Assembly: GCA_020630895.1 (NCBI GenBank)
Contig: JAHDII010000085.1
Location: 1 to 12,096 of the forward strand
DNA: 12,096 nt
Direction: 5' to 3'
Source: Saprospiraceae bacterium
GTDB taxonomy: Bacteria > Bacteroidota > Bacteroidia > Chitinophagales > Saprospiraceae
Below are positions 5,955 through 12,096 of the stretch, in pieces. Made by a program: the position numbers and the translations under genes. The notes under the pieces are model-generated. The model did not search any database and was not told the DNA's origin. It was given only the letters and a program-made list of their open reading frames with translations. Every line of letters begins with the position of its first letter. Position 1 is the stretch's first letter.

Positions 5955-7559
5955 ATGACCAAATATATCTTTGTCACGGGGGGGGTTACTTCTTCTTTAG
6001 GAAAAGGGATTATTTCAGCATCTTTAGCTAAATTACTACAAGCTAGAGGTTTATCCGCTACTATTCAAAAATTTGATCCTTATATTAATGTAGATCCAGG
6101 AACTTTAAATCCTTATGAACATGGCGAATGTTATGTAACAGATGATGGTGCAGAAACTGATCTTGATTTAGGATATTATGAACGTTTTTTAAATGTACCT
6201 ACTTCACAAGCTAATAATGTTACTACAGGTAGAATTTATCAAACAGTTATACAAAAAGAACGAAAAGGAGATTATCTAGGAAAAACGGTTCAAGTTATTC
6301 CTCATATTACAGATGAGATCAAAAGACGCATGATGTTGTTAGGTCAGTCTGGAGAGTTCAATGTAGTGATTACAGAATTAGGAGGAACTGTTGGAGATAT
6401 AGAATCTTTACCTTATTTAGAAGCAGTTCGCCAAATGAAATGGGATGTTGGAAGCGATAATTGTTTAGTCATACATCTTACCTTACTTCCTTATTTAGAA
6501 GCCGCAAAAGAACTCAAAACGAAACCGACTCAACATTCTGTAAAACAATTACAAAATGCAGGTATTCAGCCCGATCTATTAGTATGTAGAACAGATCATG
6601 ATATTACTATGGATATTCGAAGAAAAGTGGCTCTTTTTTGTAATGTAGATGTGAGTTCTGTAATTGAAGCTAAAACTGCCAAAACAGTTTATGATGTTCC
6701 TCTATTAATGTTAGAAGAACAATTGGATCGTGTAGTGATCAATAAGCTTAGAATTATGGATAAAAAAGAACCCGACTTAAAACAATGGAAACGCTTTTTA
6801 AAACAACTAAAAAATCCTACTCATAAAATTAAAATTGGATTAATTGGAAAATATATTGAATTAAAAGATGCTTATAAATCGATTTATGAATCTTTTATTT
6901 TAGCAGGTGCTAAAAATGAATGTTATGTAGAAGTTATACCTGTACAATCTGATTATATAGATAAAAATAATGTAAAAAATAAATTAGAAGGGTTAGATGG
7001 AATTTTAGTGGCTCCAGGTTTTGGCGATCGTGGTTTTGAGGGAAAAATAAATGCTGTTCAATTTGCTAGAGAAAATAGTATTCCCTTTTTTGGTATTTGT
7101 TTAGGGATGCAAACTGCTGTTATTGAATTTGCTAGAAATGTACTTCATCTACAAGATGCAAATAGCACTGAAATGGATAAAAAAACAGCTCATCCTATTA
7201 TTCATTTAATGAAAGAACAAGAAACAATTACTAAAAAAGGAGGAACGATGAGATTAGGAAAATATCCTTGTCAAATCAAAAAAGAGTCTAAAGCCTATCA
7301 AATATATAAGAAGGAAATGATAGAAGAAAGACACCGCCATCGTTTTGAATTTAATAATGATTATAAAAGTCAATTAGAAGAGGCTGGAATGATTTGTTCT
7401 GGAATATATCCTGATAAAAATTTAGTTGAAATTATTGAAATACCTAAGCATCCTTGGTTTATTGCTGCTCAATTTCATCCTGAATACAAAAGTACAGTAG
7501 AAAATCCTCATCCATTATTTGTATCTTTTATTAAGGCTTGTATGAAATATAGTCGTTAA
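5955..7559 (+). CDS. pyrG: CTP synthase (glutamine-hydrolysing)
   Basis: A 534-residue full-length enzyme that converts UTP to CTP using ATP and ammonia from glutamine, the last step of pyrimidine nucleotide synthesis, in the cytoplasm. The N-terminal amidoligase domain (about 1-270) starts TKYIFVTGGVTSSLGKGI, with the nucleotide-binding SSLGKG loop. KFDPYINVDPGTLNPYEHG, DDGAETDLDLGYYERF and ITELGGTVGDIES follow, all hallmark PyrG segments. The class I glutamine amidotransferase domain (about 290-534) has the PGFGDRG oxyanion segment, nucleophile Cys382 in FFGICLGMQ, and His508/Glu510 in QFHPE. Length matches the family (about 530-550). The ATG at 5955 gives the canonical N-terminus. It is a single-gene unit between the divergent sigZ and the convergent Bax-inhibitor gene; no truncation or oddity is seen. 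Confidence 0.98.
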   Translation: MTKYIFVTGGVTSSLGKGIISASLAKLLQARGLSATIQKFDPYINVDPGTLNPYEHGECYVTDDGAETDLDLGYYERFLNVPTSQANNVTTGRIYQTVIQKERKGDYLGKTVQVIPHITDEIKRRMMLLGQSGEFNVVITELGGTVGDIESLPYLEAVRQMKWDVGSDNCLVIHLTLLPYLEAAKELKTKPTQHSVKQLQNAGIQPDLLVCRTDHDITMDIRRKVALFCNVDVSSVIEAKTAKTVYDVPLLMLEEQLDRVVINKLRIMDKKEPDLKQWKRFLKQLKNPTHKIKIGLIGKYIELKDAYKSIYESFILAGAKNECYVEVIPVQSDYIDKNNVKNKLEGLDGILVAPGFGDRGFEGKINAVQFARENSIPFFGICLGMQTAVIEFARNVLHLQDANSTEMDKKTAHPIIHLMKEQETITKKGGTMRLGKYPCQIKKESKAYQIYKKEMIEERHRHRFEFNNDYKSQLEEAGMICSGIYPDKNLVEIIEIPKHPWFIAAQFHPEYKSTVENPHPLFVSFIKACMKYSR

Positions 7560-7602
7560 TTTTTTACTATAAACGAAGCATCTTCTATTCATATATAAAA
7601 AA

Positions 7603-7635
7603 CATCCCGAATTTTAATTATTAAAATTCGGGATG
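7603..7635 (-). terminator. Hairpin terminator of the Bax-inhibitor-type gene, possibly bidirectional
   Basis: A perfect 15-bp inverted repeat (CATCCCGAATTTTAA and its complement) encloses a 3-base loop. On the minus strand it is followed by TTTTTTATAT, a good U-tract for a rho-independent terminator of the minus-strand gene that ends at 7673. On the plus strand there is no T-run after it, so termination of pyrG here is less certain. Confidence 0.8.
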
Positions 7636-7672
7636 ACTCATATTTAAATGAATTAAAATATAATTTTATAAA

Positions 7673-8458
7673 TTAATCGCCACTAGCTAACATCGCTAAT
7701 AAACGAAGAAATTCAAGATAGATCCATGCTAATGTAAATAATAAAGCGAATCCACCGTACCATTCCATGTATTTAGGAGCTCCTGTTTTTACTCCTTGAT
7801 CTATCATATCAAAATCAACTAATAAAAAGAGTGCTGCTACAACAATAATAAATAAAGATAATCCAATAGCTAATGGGCTTCCATCATGTAAAAAAGCAGC
7901 ATTATATCCAAAAGCTATATTCATAATAAATACTACAAGATACATAAGCATAATACCCATTACAGCAGAAGAAACGATCATCTTAAATCGTTGAGTAATA
8001 GGAATAATACCTGAACGATAAATAAATAACATCACTAATAAAGTAGAAACTGTTAATCCTAATGCATAGAATATGATATTATCCATTCCTGATATACTAG
8101 TATAAATTACAGAAGCTAAACCAACAACTATTCCTTTAGAAATAGCATACATTGGAGCTAATGTAGGCGACCATTGAGGCTTAAAACTTAAAACAATAGA
8201 AAGAATAAAAGCACCTCCAGCACCTACATAAAACATTGTTTGACTAGGAAAAAAAGCAACAGTAACAAATGCAGAAAGGAGCATAATCCCTATTAGCATT
8301 ACTGTTTTATTCAAAGTTCCATTCAGAGTCATTTGACCCATAGCTGTTGTTGGAGCATCTAAAGTTCCTGTAGAACTATTGTAATCAATTTCATAAGGTT
8401 TCGAGTTATCAAACTTTTTCAACATTGGATTACTCGATTTGTTAAAACGATCTAACAT
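7673..8458 (-). CDS. Bax inhibitor-1/YccA-family membrane protein
   Basis: A 261-residue integral membrane protein with about seven hydrophobic segments after a polar N-terminus of ~50 residues. The N-terminal SSNPMLKKF and MTLNGTLNKTVML segments are typical of the bacterial Bax-inhibitor-1-like proteins that I recall as YccA-type. YAISKGIVVGLAS and LVDFDMIDQGV near the C-terminus, followed by the acidic WYGGFALLFTLAWIYLEFLRLL, also fit. Family members are linked to membrane-protease control or calcium leak; the role here is unproven. The start is the ATG at 8458 (MLDRF). A longer frame from 8494 would use TTG and would overlap the predicted -7 promoter box. Transcription is divergent from the Pro/Gln-rich gene and ends at the hairpin at 7603-7635. 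Confidence 0.88.
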   Translation of the reverse strand: MLDRFNKSSNPMLKKFDNSKPYEIDYNSSTGTLDAPTTAMGQMTLNGTLNKTVMLIGIMLLSAFVTVAFFPSQTMFYVGAGGAFILSIVLSFKPQWSPTLAPMYAISKGIVVGLASVIYTSISGMDNIIFYALGLTVSTLLVMLFIYRSGIIPITQRFKMIVSSAVMGIMLMYLVVFIMNIAFGYNAAFLHDGSPLAIGLSLFIIVVAALFLLVDFDMIDQGVKTGAPKYMEWYGGFALLFTLAWIYLEFLRLLAMLASGD

Positions 8459-8491
8459 ATTTAAATTTTTTTGGTTAACTATTTGTAATAA

Positions 8492-8499
8492 CAAATATA
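8492..8499 (-). promoter_or_regulatory. Bacteroidota -7 box for the Bax-inhibitor-type gene
   Basis: On the minus strand TATATTTG matches TAnnTTTG, 33 bases upstream of the ATG at 8458. A TTG lies 15 bases further upstream (8515-8517), somewhat closer than the usual -33 spacing. The box covers the TTG that would be the alternative start, which favours the ATG. Confidence 0.5.
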
Positions 8500-8586
8500 A
8501 GAATATTTTTCGTTCAATAATATAAGTTAAAATTAATATAATTATTTTTAACTTTATATCATCAAATAAAATGCAGTTTTAAAATT

Positions 8587-9297
8587 ATGGATAAAAAACC
8601 AAGTTTGCAAGAGTATTTAAAAAATAATCCTAGTAAAGGATTAAATGACTACTATGAAGAATATGGACATATTGAGACTCCTCCACCTGTAGAACCTCAA
8701 TATACACCACCACAGCAACAATATACACCACCGCCGCCTCAACAGCAACAACAATATATTCCTCCAACACAGCAACAACCAGTATATCATGATGCTGCAA
8801 ATAGTTATTTGCCTCCTCCAAAGAAGAAAAAAGATTCGAGTATTAGTCCTATTTCAATTATTGGAGGATTATTAGTTCTTGCTGGAATTGCTCTCCCTTG
8901 GATATCAGTAGAAACATTGCCTAAATTATTTGAAAAGATAACAACTATTAATGGCTATCAAATGCCTGATAGCATTACAAAAATTTTTGATGTTTCAAGC
9001 TCCTTAATTTATCAATCTATATATATGATTCCTTTAGGAGGCTTATTAGCTATTTTAGGAGAATTTACTAGAAACTGGGCATTAAGAATTTTTGGGCAAG
9101 TTTTAGTTGTTTGCTTTGGTATTTATTGGATTTATACATTAATGAGTTCTCATGGACATATTACGGATATGAAAGAAGGATTAAAAGTTAAAGATTTAGA
9201 ACTTTTTAAATATTTACAATATGGTACGTATATTACCCTAGGAGGAATTTTCTTCTTTTGTATTGAAATCATACGGACGATGTTCGGAAAATTATAA
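8587..9297 (+). CDS. Pro/Gln-rich membrane protein of unknown function
   Basis: A 236-residue protein. It starts with a charged 30-residue segment (PSLQEYLKNNPSKG, DYYEEYGH). A low-complexity stretch follows at about residues 32-80, made of P, Q and Y with recurring QYTPP/QYIPP units. After a KKKK cluster come four or so hydrophobic segments: IIGGLLVLAGIALPW, SIYMIPLGGLLAILGEF, IFGQVLVVCFGIYWIY and a last one at YGTYITLGGIFFFCIEII. The proline-rich part is probably a flexible cytoplasmic arm. I do not recognise a family. It is divergent from the Bax-inhibitor gene and heads a run of closely spaced genes: the next ATG is 5 bases after its stop. Confidence 0.75.
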   Translation: MDKKPSLQEYLKNNPSKGLNDYYEEYGHIETPPPVEPQYTPPQQQYTPPPPQQQQQYIPPTQQQPVYHDAANSYLPPPKKKKDSSISPISIIGGLLVLAGIALPWISVETLPKLFEKITTINGYQMPDSITKIFDVSSSLIYQSIYMIPLGGLLAILGEFTRNWALRIFGQVLVVCFGIYWIYTLMSSHGHITDMKEGLKVKDLELFKYLQYGTYITLGGIFFFCIEIIRTMFGKL

Positions 9298-9302
9298 TTA
9301 TT

Positions 9303-9683
9303 ATGCTATTACTACGATTCTTATTCATTCTTTTCTTATTACAAATGCCTAATATTGGAAATGCTACTGTTCATCTTCCTAAAGTAGAGCAACAAATAAA
9401 AATAGAAGAAACAAAAAAAGAAAAACGCAAAAAGAAACGTAAAGAAAGAAGACAACGAATAGGAGAAATACTAGGAATGTCTTTGCTTTATATTATTGGT
9501 TTTGGAAGTATCTTTAGTATTATTTTTGGAATTGTATTTAAAATAAAATGGCTTTGGATTTTAGGTGTATCTATTTGGGGAGCTATTATTTTATTATTAT
9601 TGATAATTTTTCTAATCATACTTTTGGGCACAAGACCCAAACCTATTTATTTAGAACCAATACCAGAAGAAAATGAAAAATAA
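9303..9683 (+). CDS. Small membrane protein of unknown function
   Basis: A 126-residue protein with no recognised family. It has an N-terminal hydrophobic segment that may be a signal peptide (LLLRFLFILFLLQ, then NIGNA). A strongly basic region at about 28-52 (KKEKRKKKRKERRQR) follows, then two adjacent membrane segments (about 56-80 and 84-108) and a short polar tail ending PIPEENEK. It starts 5 bases after the Pro/Gln-rich gene, and its last 11 bases overlap the start of the YCII lipoprotein gene, so it sits firmly within the same transcript. The two membrane proteins may act together, but no function can be read from the sequence. Confidence 0.7.
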   Translation: MLLLRFLFILFLLQMPNIGNATVHLPKVEQQIKIEETKKEKRKKKRKERRQRIGEILGMSLLYIIGFGSIFSIIFGIVFKIKWLWILGVSIWGAIILLLLIIFLIILLGTRPKPIYLEPIPEENEK

Positions 9684-10164
9684 TATCTTTTTTATTCTAA
9701 TTGCTTTATTGTTTTTTGCTTGTAATGATATTACAACATCTGGAGAGCATGAAGATTCTATTCCTAAAAAAATAGAAAATAAATTTGATGAAGAACTTGC
9801 TAACAAATTGGGTGCTGACAAATATGGAATGCATAAATATGTCGTGGCATTTTTAAAAAGAGGACCTAATAGAAGTCAAGATTCTTTAGAAGCTGCAAAA
9901 TTACAAAGAGCTCATTTAGATAATATTAATCGGTTAGCTGAAGAAGGAAAATTAGTATTAGCAGGTCCTTTTTTAGATGATGGTGATTTAAGAGGAATTT
10001 ATATTTTTGATGTAGAAACTATTGAAGAAGCCGAAAAATTAACGGCTTCTGATCCCGCCATCAAAGCAGGTTCATTAATTATGGAATTACATCCTTGGTA
10101 TGGTTCTGCTGCCGTAATGCAAATTGGCGAAGTTCATAAAAGAATATCTAAAACAGACATTTAA
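9673..10164 (+). CDS. YCII-domain lipoprotein
   Basis: A 163-residue protein. Residues 1-16 are a signal peptide ending FFAC, so Cys17 is the probable lipidated residue; the -3 position is Phe rather than the usual Leu. After a polar linker the YCII-related domain covers about 50-155. It contains KYVVAFLKRGPNR, then HLDNINRLAEEGKLVLAGPF (His in the first helix), DDGDLRGIYIFDV, a DPAIKAG segment and MELHPWYGSAA. Similar exported YCII proteins are known to me from Bacteroidota; their ligand is not established, and the fold is a ferredoxin-like dimer. The ATG at 9673 overlaps the preceding gene by 11 bases, and 16 bases separate it from the Crp/Fnr regulator. Confidence 0.85.
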   Translation: MKNNIFFILIALLFFACNDITTSGEHEDSIPKKIENKFDEELANKLGADKYGMHKYVVAFLKRGPNRSQDSLEAAKLQRAHLDNINRLAEEGKLVLAGPFLDDGDLRGIYIFDVETIEEAEKLTASDPAIKAGSLIMELHPWYGSAAVMQIGEVHKRISKTDI

Positions 10165-10180
10165 AATAGAAGAATATATA

Positions 10181-10768
10181 ATGTCTGTTCAAATAGAAAA
10201 AATACGCCAAAGTTTATTTTCTAAATTTCCATATTTAGCAGTTTCCGATTTTGAACAATTGTTTTCTCAAGCAGATTTAACGGTTTTAAAAAAAGGTAAA
10301 ATATTTATTGACCTAGATAAAAAAAGTTGGAAAATAGGTTTTATTCTTGGAGGTATTATTCGAGGTTATCATATAAAAGATGGTGAAGAAAAAACTATTT
10401 TTTTTGCTTCATCAGAAGAGGTTGTTGCTTCTTATAATACCATTATTTTTAAAGAAGCCAGCACCGTTGTTTATCAAGCTATAGTTGAAACTTTTCTCAT
10501 TACTTTTGATTGGAATAAAATGCAAAAACTATATCGAGATAATTCTAATTTAGAACGAATGAGTAAAGATATGATTTTGTCTAATTTAGGAAAATCTATC
10601 AAAAGGCTAGAAGCTCAAGTTATGTTTTCTCCAGAAGAACGATATGTAGATTTTTTAAAAAATTATCATCATTTACTGAATGATATTCCTCAAAAATATA
10701 TTGCTTCTTTTATTGGTGTTACACCTGTTTCATTAAGTCGTATTAGAAAAAGAATGATGAAAAAATAA
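10181..10768 (+). CDS. Crp/Fnr-family transcriptional regulator
   Basis: A 195-residue regulator of the short Bacteroidota type. The N-terminal cupin-like effector domain (about 1-120) includes LTVLKKGKIFID, KIGFILGGIIRGYHIKDGEEKTIFF and ASTVVYQAIVETFLITFD. No cysteine cluster is present, so it is not an iron-sulfur Fnr, and the phosphate-binding Arg motif of cAMP receptors is not obvious. A dimerisation helix follows (about 125-155), then a C-terminal helix-turn-helix with IPQKYIASFIGVTPVSLSRI and a basic end (RKRMMKK). I chose the ATG at 10181 (MSVQ); a longer frame from 10124 would need a TTG inside the YCII gene. It closes the 8587-10768 run. It may bind the palindrome at 10834-10852, which is inference. 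Confidence 0.88.
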   Translation: MSVQIEKIRQSLFSKFPYLAVSDFEQLFSQADLTVLKKGKIFIDLDKKSWKIGFILGGIIRGYHIKDGEEKTIFFASSEEVVASYNTIIFKEASTVVYQAIVETFLITFDWNKMQKLYRDNSNLERMSKDMILSNLGKSIKRLEAQVMFSPEERYVDFLKNYHHLLNDIPQKYIASFIGVTPVSLSRIRKRMMKK

Positions 10769-10820
10769 TTTCAAAAAACGAAATTATCTTTTGTTAATTA
10801 CATTCCATTATTATCCTCTG

Positions 10821-10828
10821 TACATTTG
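10821..10828 (+). promoter_or_regulatory. Bacteroidota -7 box for the fatty acid hydroxylase gene
   Basis: TACATTTG matches TAnnTTTG, 61 bases before the ATG at 10890. A TTTG at 10790-10793 is 27 bases away, longer than the usual 19-20 bases, so the -33 box is doubtful. Confidence 0.45.
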
Positions 10829-10833
10829 AAGTG

Positions 10834-10852
10834 TGAATGATTTAAACATTCA
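10834..10852. promoter_or_regulatory. 19-bp palindrome, possible operator
   Basis: TGAATG and CATTCA flank the 7-base centre ATTTAAA. It lies just downstream of the -7 box, about where transcription would start, which suits a repressor site. Size and symmetry resemble Crp/Fnr-type operators, and a Crp/Fnr gene ends 65 bases upstream. The regulator is not proven, and AT-rich sequence makes chance palindromes common. Confidence 0.35.
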
Positions 10853-10889
10853 TTATAACGTTTTTCCTAATTGTAAAAAATGAATTATT

Positions 10890-11675
10890 ATGAACTCTTT
10901 ATTTGAAATTTGGACATTTATTTTTTCTAGTATTACTACTAGATATTTTTTAATTGCAGGTATAGCATTCTTATTTTTTTATATCTTTTTTCCCAACAAG
11001 TTTAAACATTTAAGAATTCAAAATAAATTTCCTAAAATGGATGATTATAAAAGAGAAGTCTTTTTTTCTTTTATTTCAATGATTATTTTTTCCATAATTG
11101 CATTATTAATTAATTTTGTTTTTAAACCTTATACTCAAATATATAATGATATTCATGCTTATGGAATCCCTTATTTATTCATCAGTTTTATTTTAATGTT
11201 ATTCATACATGATACATATTTTTATTGGACACATCGTTTAATGCATCATAAAAAATTATACAACATTTTTCATTTAACTCATCATAAATCTAGAAATCCG
11301 AGCCCTTGGGCTGCCTATTCTTTTCATCCTTTGGAAGCTGTTGTAGAAGCAGGTGTTTTAGTTGTAATCGCTTTTATCATGCCTGTTCATCAAGTGATGT
11401 TTGTTTTTTTCTTTTTATTTTCTATTATTATTAATGTAATTGGTCATTTGGGATATGAAATATTCCCTAAAAAATTAATTCAATCTAAATTTGGAAGATA
11501 TGTGAACACTAGTGTAGCACATAATTTACACCATAAATATAACAGAGGAAATTTTGGGTTTTATTTCTCTTTTTGGGATAGAATTATGGGAACATTAGAT
11601 CCTAAAACAGATAAAATCTATGATGAAATAAAAGAACGAAAAAGTAATAATAAAGAAAGTTGGGTCGTTGAATAA
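10890..11675 (+). CDS. Sterol desaturase/fatty acid hydroxylase-family protein
   Basis: A 261-residue integral membrane di-iron enzyme of the fatty acid hydroxylase superfamily, which hydroxylates or desaturates lipid substrates with O2. Membrane segments fall at about 18-35, 57-77, 92-106 and 150-182. The histidine motifs that bind the two irons are present: HDTYFYWTHRLMHH (His107, 115, 119, 120), HLTHH (His128, 131, 132), and HNLHH (His211, 214, 215) followed by NRGNFGFYFSFWDRIMGT, the family's usual C-terminal signature. Length is normal for the bacterial enzymes. Carotenoid, sphingolipid or hydroxy-fatty-acid modification are all possible, and the sequence does not decide. It stands alone between the Crp/Fnr gene and the PKD protein, with its own promoter region. 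Confidence 0.9.
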   Translation: MNSLFEIWTFIFSSITTRYFLIAGIAFLFFYIFFPNKFKHLRIQNKFPKMDDYKREVFFSFISMIIFSIIALLINFVFKPYTQIYNDIHAYGIPYLFISFILMLFIHDTYFYWTHRLMHHKKLYNIFHLTHHKSRNPSPWAAYSFHPLEAVVEAGVLVVIAFIMPVHQVMFVFFFLFSIIINVIGHLGYEIFPKKLIQSKFGRYVNTSVAHNLHHKYNRGNFGFYFSFWDRIMGTLDPKTDKIYDEIKERKSNNKESWVVE

Positions 11676-11701
11676 TGATAATTCAAGCTCATAATTTCTT
11701 T

Positions 11702-11755
11702 GGTATAGATTTTGATTTAATTCTTATATAATAACTTAGAAATCAAGTCTAAACC
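11702..11755. repeat. Imperfect inverted repeat downstream of the hydroxylase gene
   Basis: GGTATAGATTTTGATTT at 11702-11718 pairs with AAATCAAGTCTAAACC at 11740-11755, with a one-base gap and two mismatches, around a 21-base loop. It lies 26 bases after the hydroxylase stop and ends 9 bases before the next ATG. It has no T-tract, so it may be a leader structure or operator rather than a terminator. Confidence 0.35.
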
Positions 11756-11764
11756 ATAGCAAAA

Positions 11765-12096
11765 ATGAATTTTAATAATATTTTTTTATACAAAAAAGTA
11801 ATTTACCTATTTATTGTTTTTGTTTCATTAAGTAATATTTCATATAGTCAAACATGTACTGTTAATGCTGGTATATCTACCACTTTTTGCGAATCATCTT
11901 TTACATTAGAAGGACAAGCTTCAACATTAAACGGAGATTACAGTACAATACTTTGGACATTAATTTCTCAACCAGTAGGTGCCAATGCGCAAATTGTTTC
12001 ACCTTCTTCGCTATCAACAGATATTGGGGGGACTCTCTTGTCTGGAGATTATACCTTTCAAATTCAAATGGATTGTTCTGATGGGAGTGGTACAGC
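11765..12096 (+). CDS. Secreted PKD/Ig-like domain protein, N-terminal part (3' end outside window)
   Basis: The frame opens with ATG at 11765 and stays open for 110 codons to the window edge. Residues 1-28 are a Sec signal peptide (LYKKVIYLFIVFVSLSNI, cleavage after SYS before QTC). The mature chain begins TCTVNAGISTTFCESSFTLE, the 'nAG...t.C.....L' opening seen in PKD-like adhesion proteins of Bacteroidota. It continues with ILWTLISQPVGANAQIVSP, STDIGGTLLSGDYTFQIQM and CSDGSG, a PKD/K319-like beta-sandwich of about 85 residues. Such proteins are usually very long surface or type IX-secreted proteins with repeated domains and a sorting domain at the end, which cannot be seen here. The gene starts 89 bases after the hydroxylase gene. 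Confidence 0.75.
   Translation, partial: MNFNNIFLYKKVIYLFIVFVSLSNISYSQTCTVNAGISTTFCESSFTLEGQASTLNGDYSTILWTLISQPVGANAQIVSPSSLSTDIGGTLLSGDYTFQIQMDCSDGSGT

Noticed and set aside
8630..8821. A 63-codon minus-strand frame inside the Pro/Gln-rich gene
   Set aside because: Its Val/Ala-rich sequence is the antisense of the CAG/CCA repeats of the real plus-strand gene; no start context or family features.
10124..10180. Upstream extension of the Crp/Fnr gene
   Set aside because: It needs a TTG start inside the YCII gene; the ATG at 10181 gives the normal family N-terminus.
11887..12081. A 64-codon plus-strand frame near the window end
   Set aside because: It overlaps, in another frame, the continuous PKD-type gene starting at 11765, which has a signal peptide and domain features; this frame has none.
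1..12096. CRISPR arrays, tRNA or rRNA genes, insertion-sequence transposases
   Set aside because: No regularly spaced repeats, no tRNA-like cloverleaf noticed and no transposase motifs in any frame read.

Overview
The window looks like a chromosomal segment of a member of the Bacteroidota, possibly a marine or Saprospira/Flavobacteria-like lineage. It is very AT-rich (about 30% G+C by eye). It has LVIVD-repeat lipoproteins, a PKD-type secreted protein, small Crp/Fnr and exported YCII proteins of the Bacteroidota kind, almost no Shine-Dalgarno sequences, and TAnnTTTG-type -7 promoter boxes. These assignments come from reading the sequence and from remembered family features; no database search was run.

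Layout: (1) 3-338, the 3' end of tilS. (2) 419-2509, three tightly packed genes: two LVIVD lipoproteins that together look like the two halves of one usual ~430-residue protein, then a predicted outer-membrane beta-barrel protein. (3) 2583-5696, all on the minus strand, a cysteine-rich metalloid/thiol locus. In transcription order it holds a SigZ-type ECF sigma factor with a Cys-rich tail, an ArsM-type arsenite methyltransferase, a probable broken 35-codon membrane peptide, a membrane-anchored thioredoxin-fold protein with cysteines only in its two tails, and a CcdA-like membrane protein with unusual Cys motifs. A 164-bp palindromic element lies between sigZ and arsM, and half of a second copy lies at 2513-2556. 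(4) 5955-7559, pyrG (CTP synthase). (5) 7673-8458 minus, a Bax-inhibitor-1/YccA-type membrane protein ending at a strong hairpin. (6) 8587-10768, a compact plus-strand run: a Pro/Gln-rich membrane protein, a small membrane protein, an exported YCII-domain lipoprotein and a Crp/Fnr regulator. (7) 10890-11675, a di-iron fatty acid hydroxylase/sterol desaturase-family protein. (8) 11765-12096, the start of a secreted PKD-type protein that runs off the window.

The most interesting part is region 3. The sequences just upstream of sigZ and arsM share a 32-bp module with identical spacing (a TTTTGCRTC box and an ACGTCTATA box on the minus strand). This is what an autoregulated ECF sigma regulon would look like. 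Every protein of the locus has clustered cysteines, including CC pairs in the sigma factor, ArsM, the thioredoxin-fold protein and the CcdA-like protein. I infer a sigma-factor-controlled response to arsenite or another thiol-reactive agent that couples methylation to transmembrane thiol exchange. No ArsR, ArsC, ArsB or Acr3 gene is present in the window.
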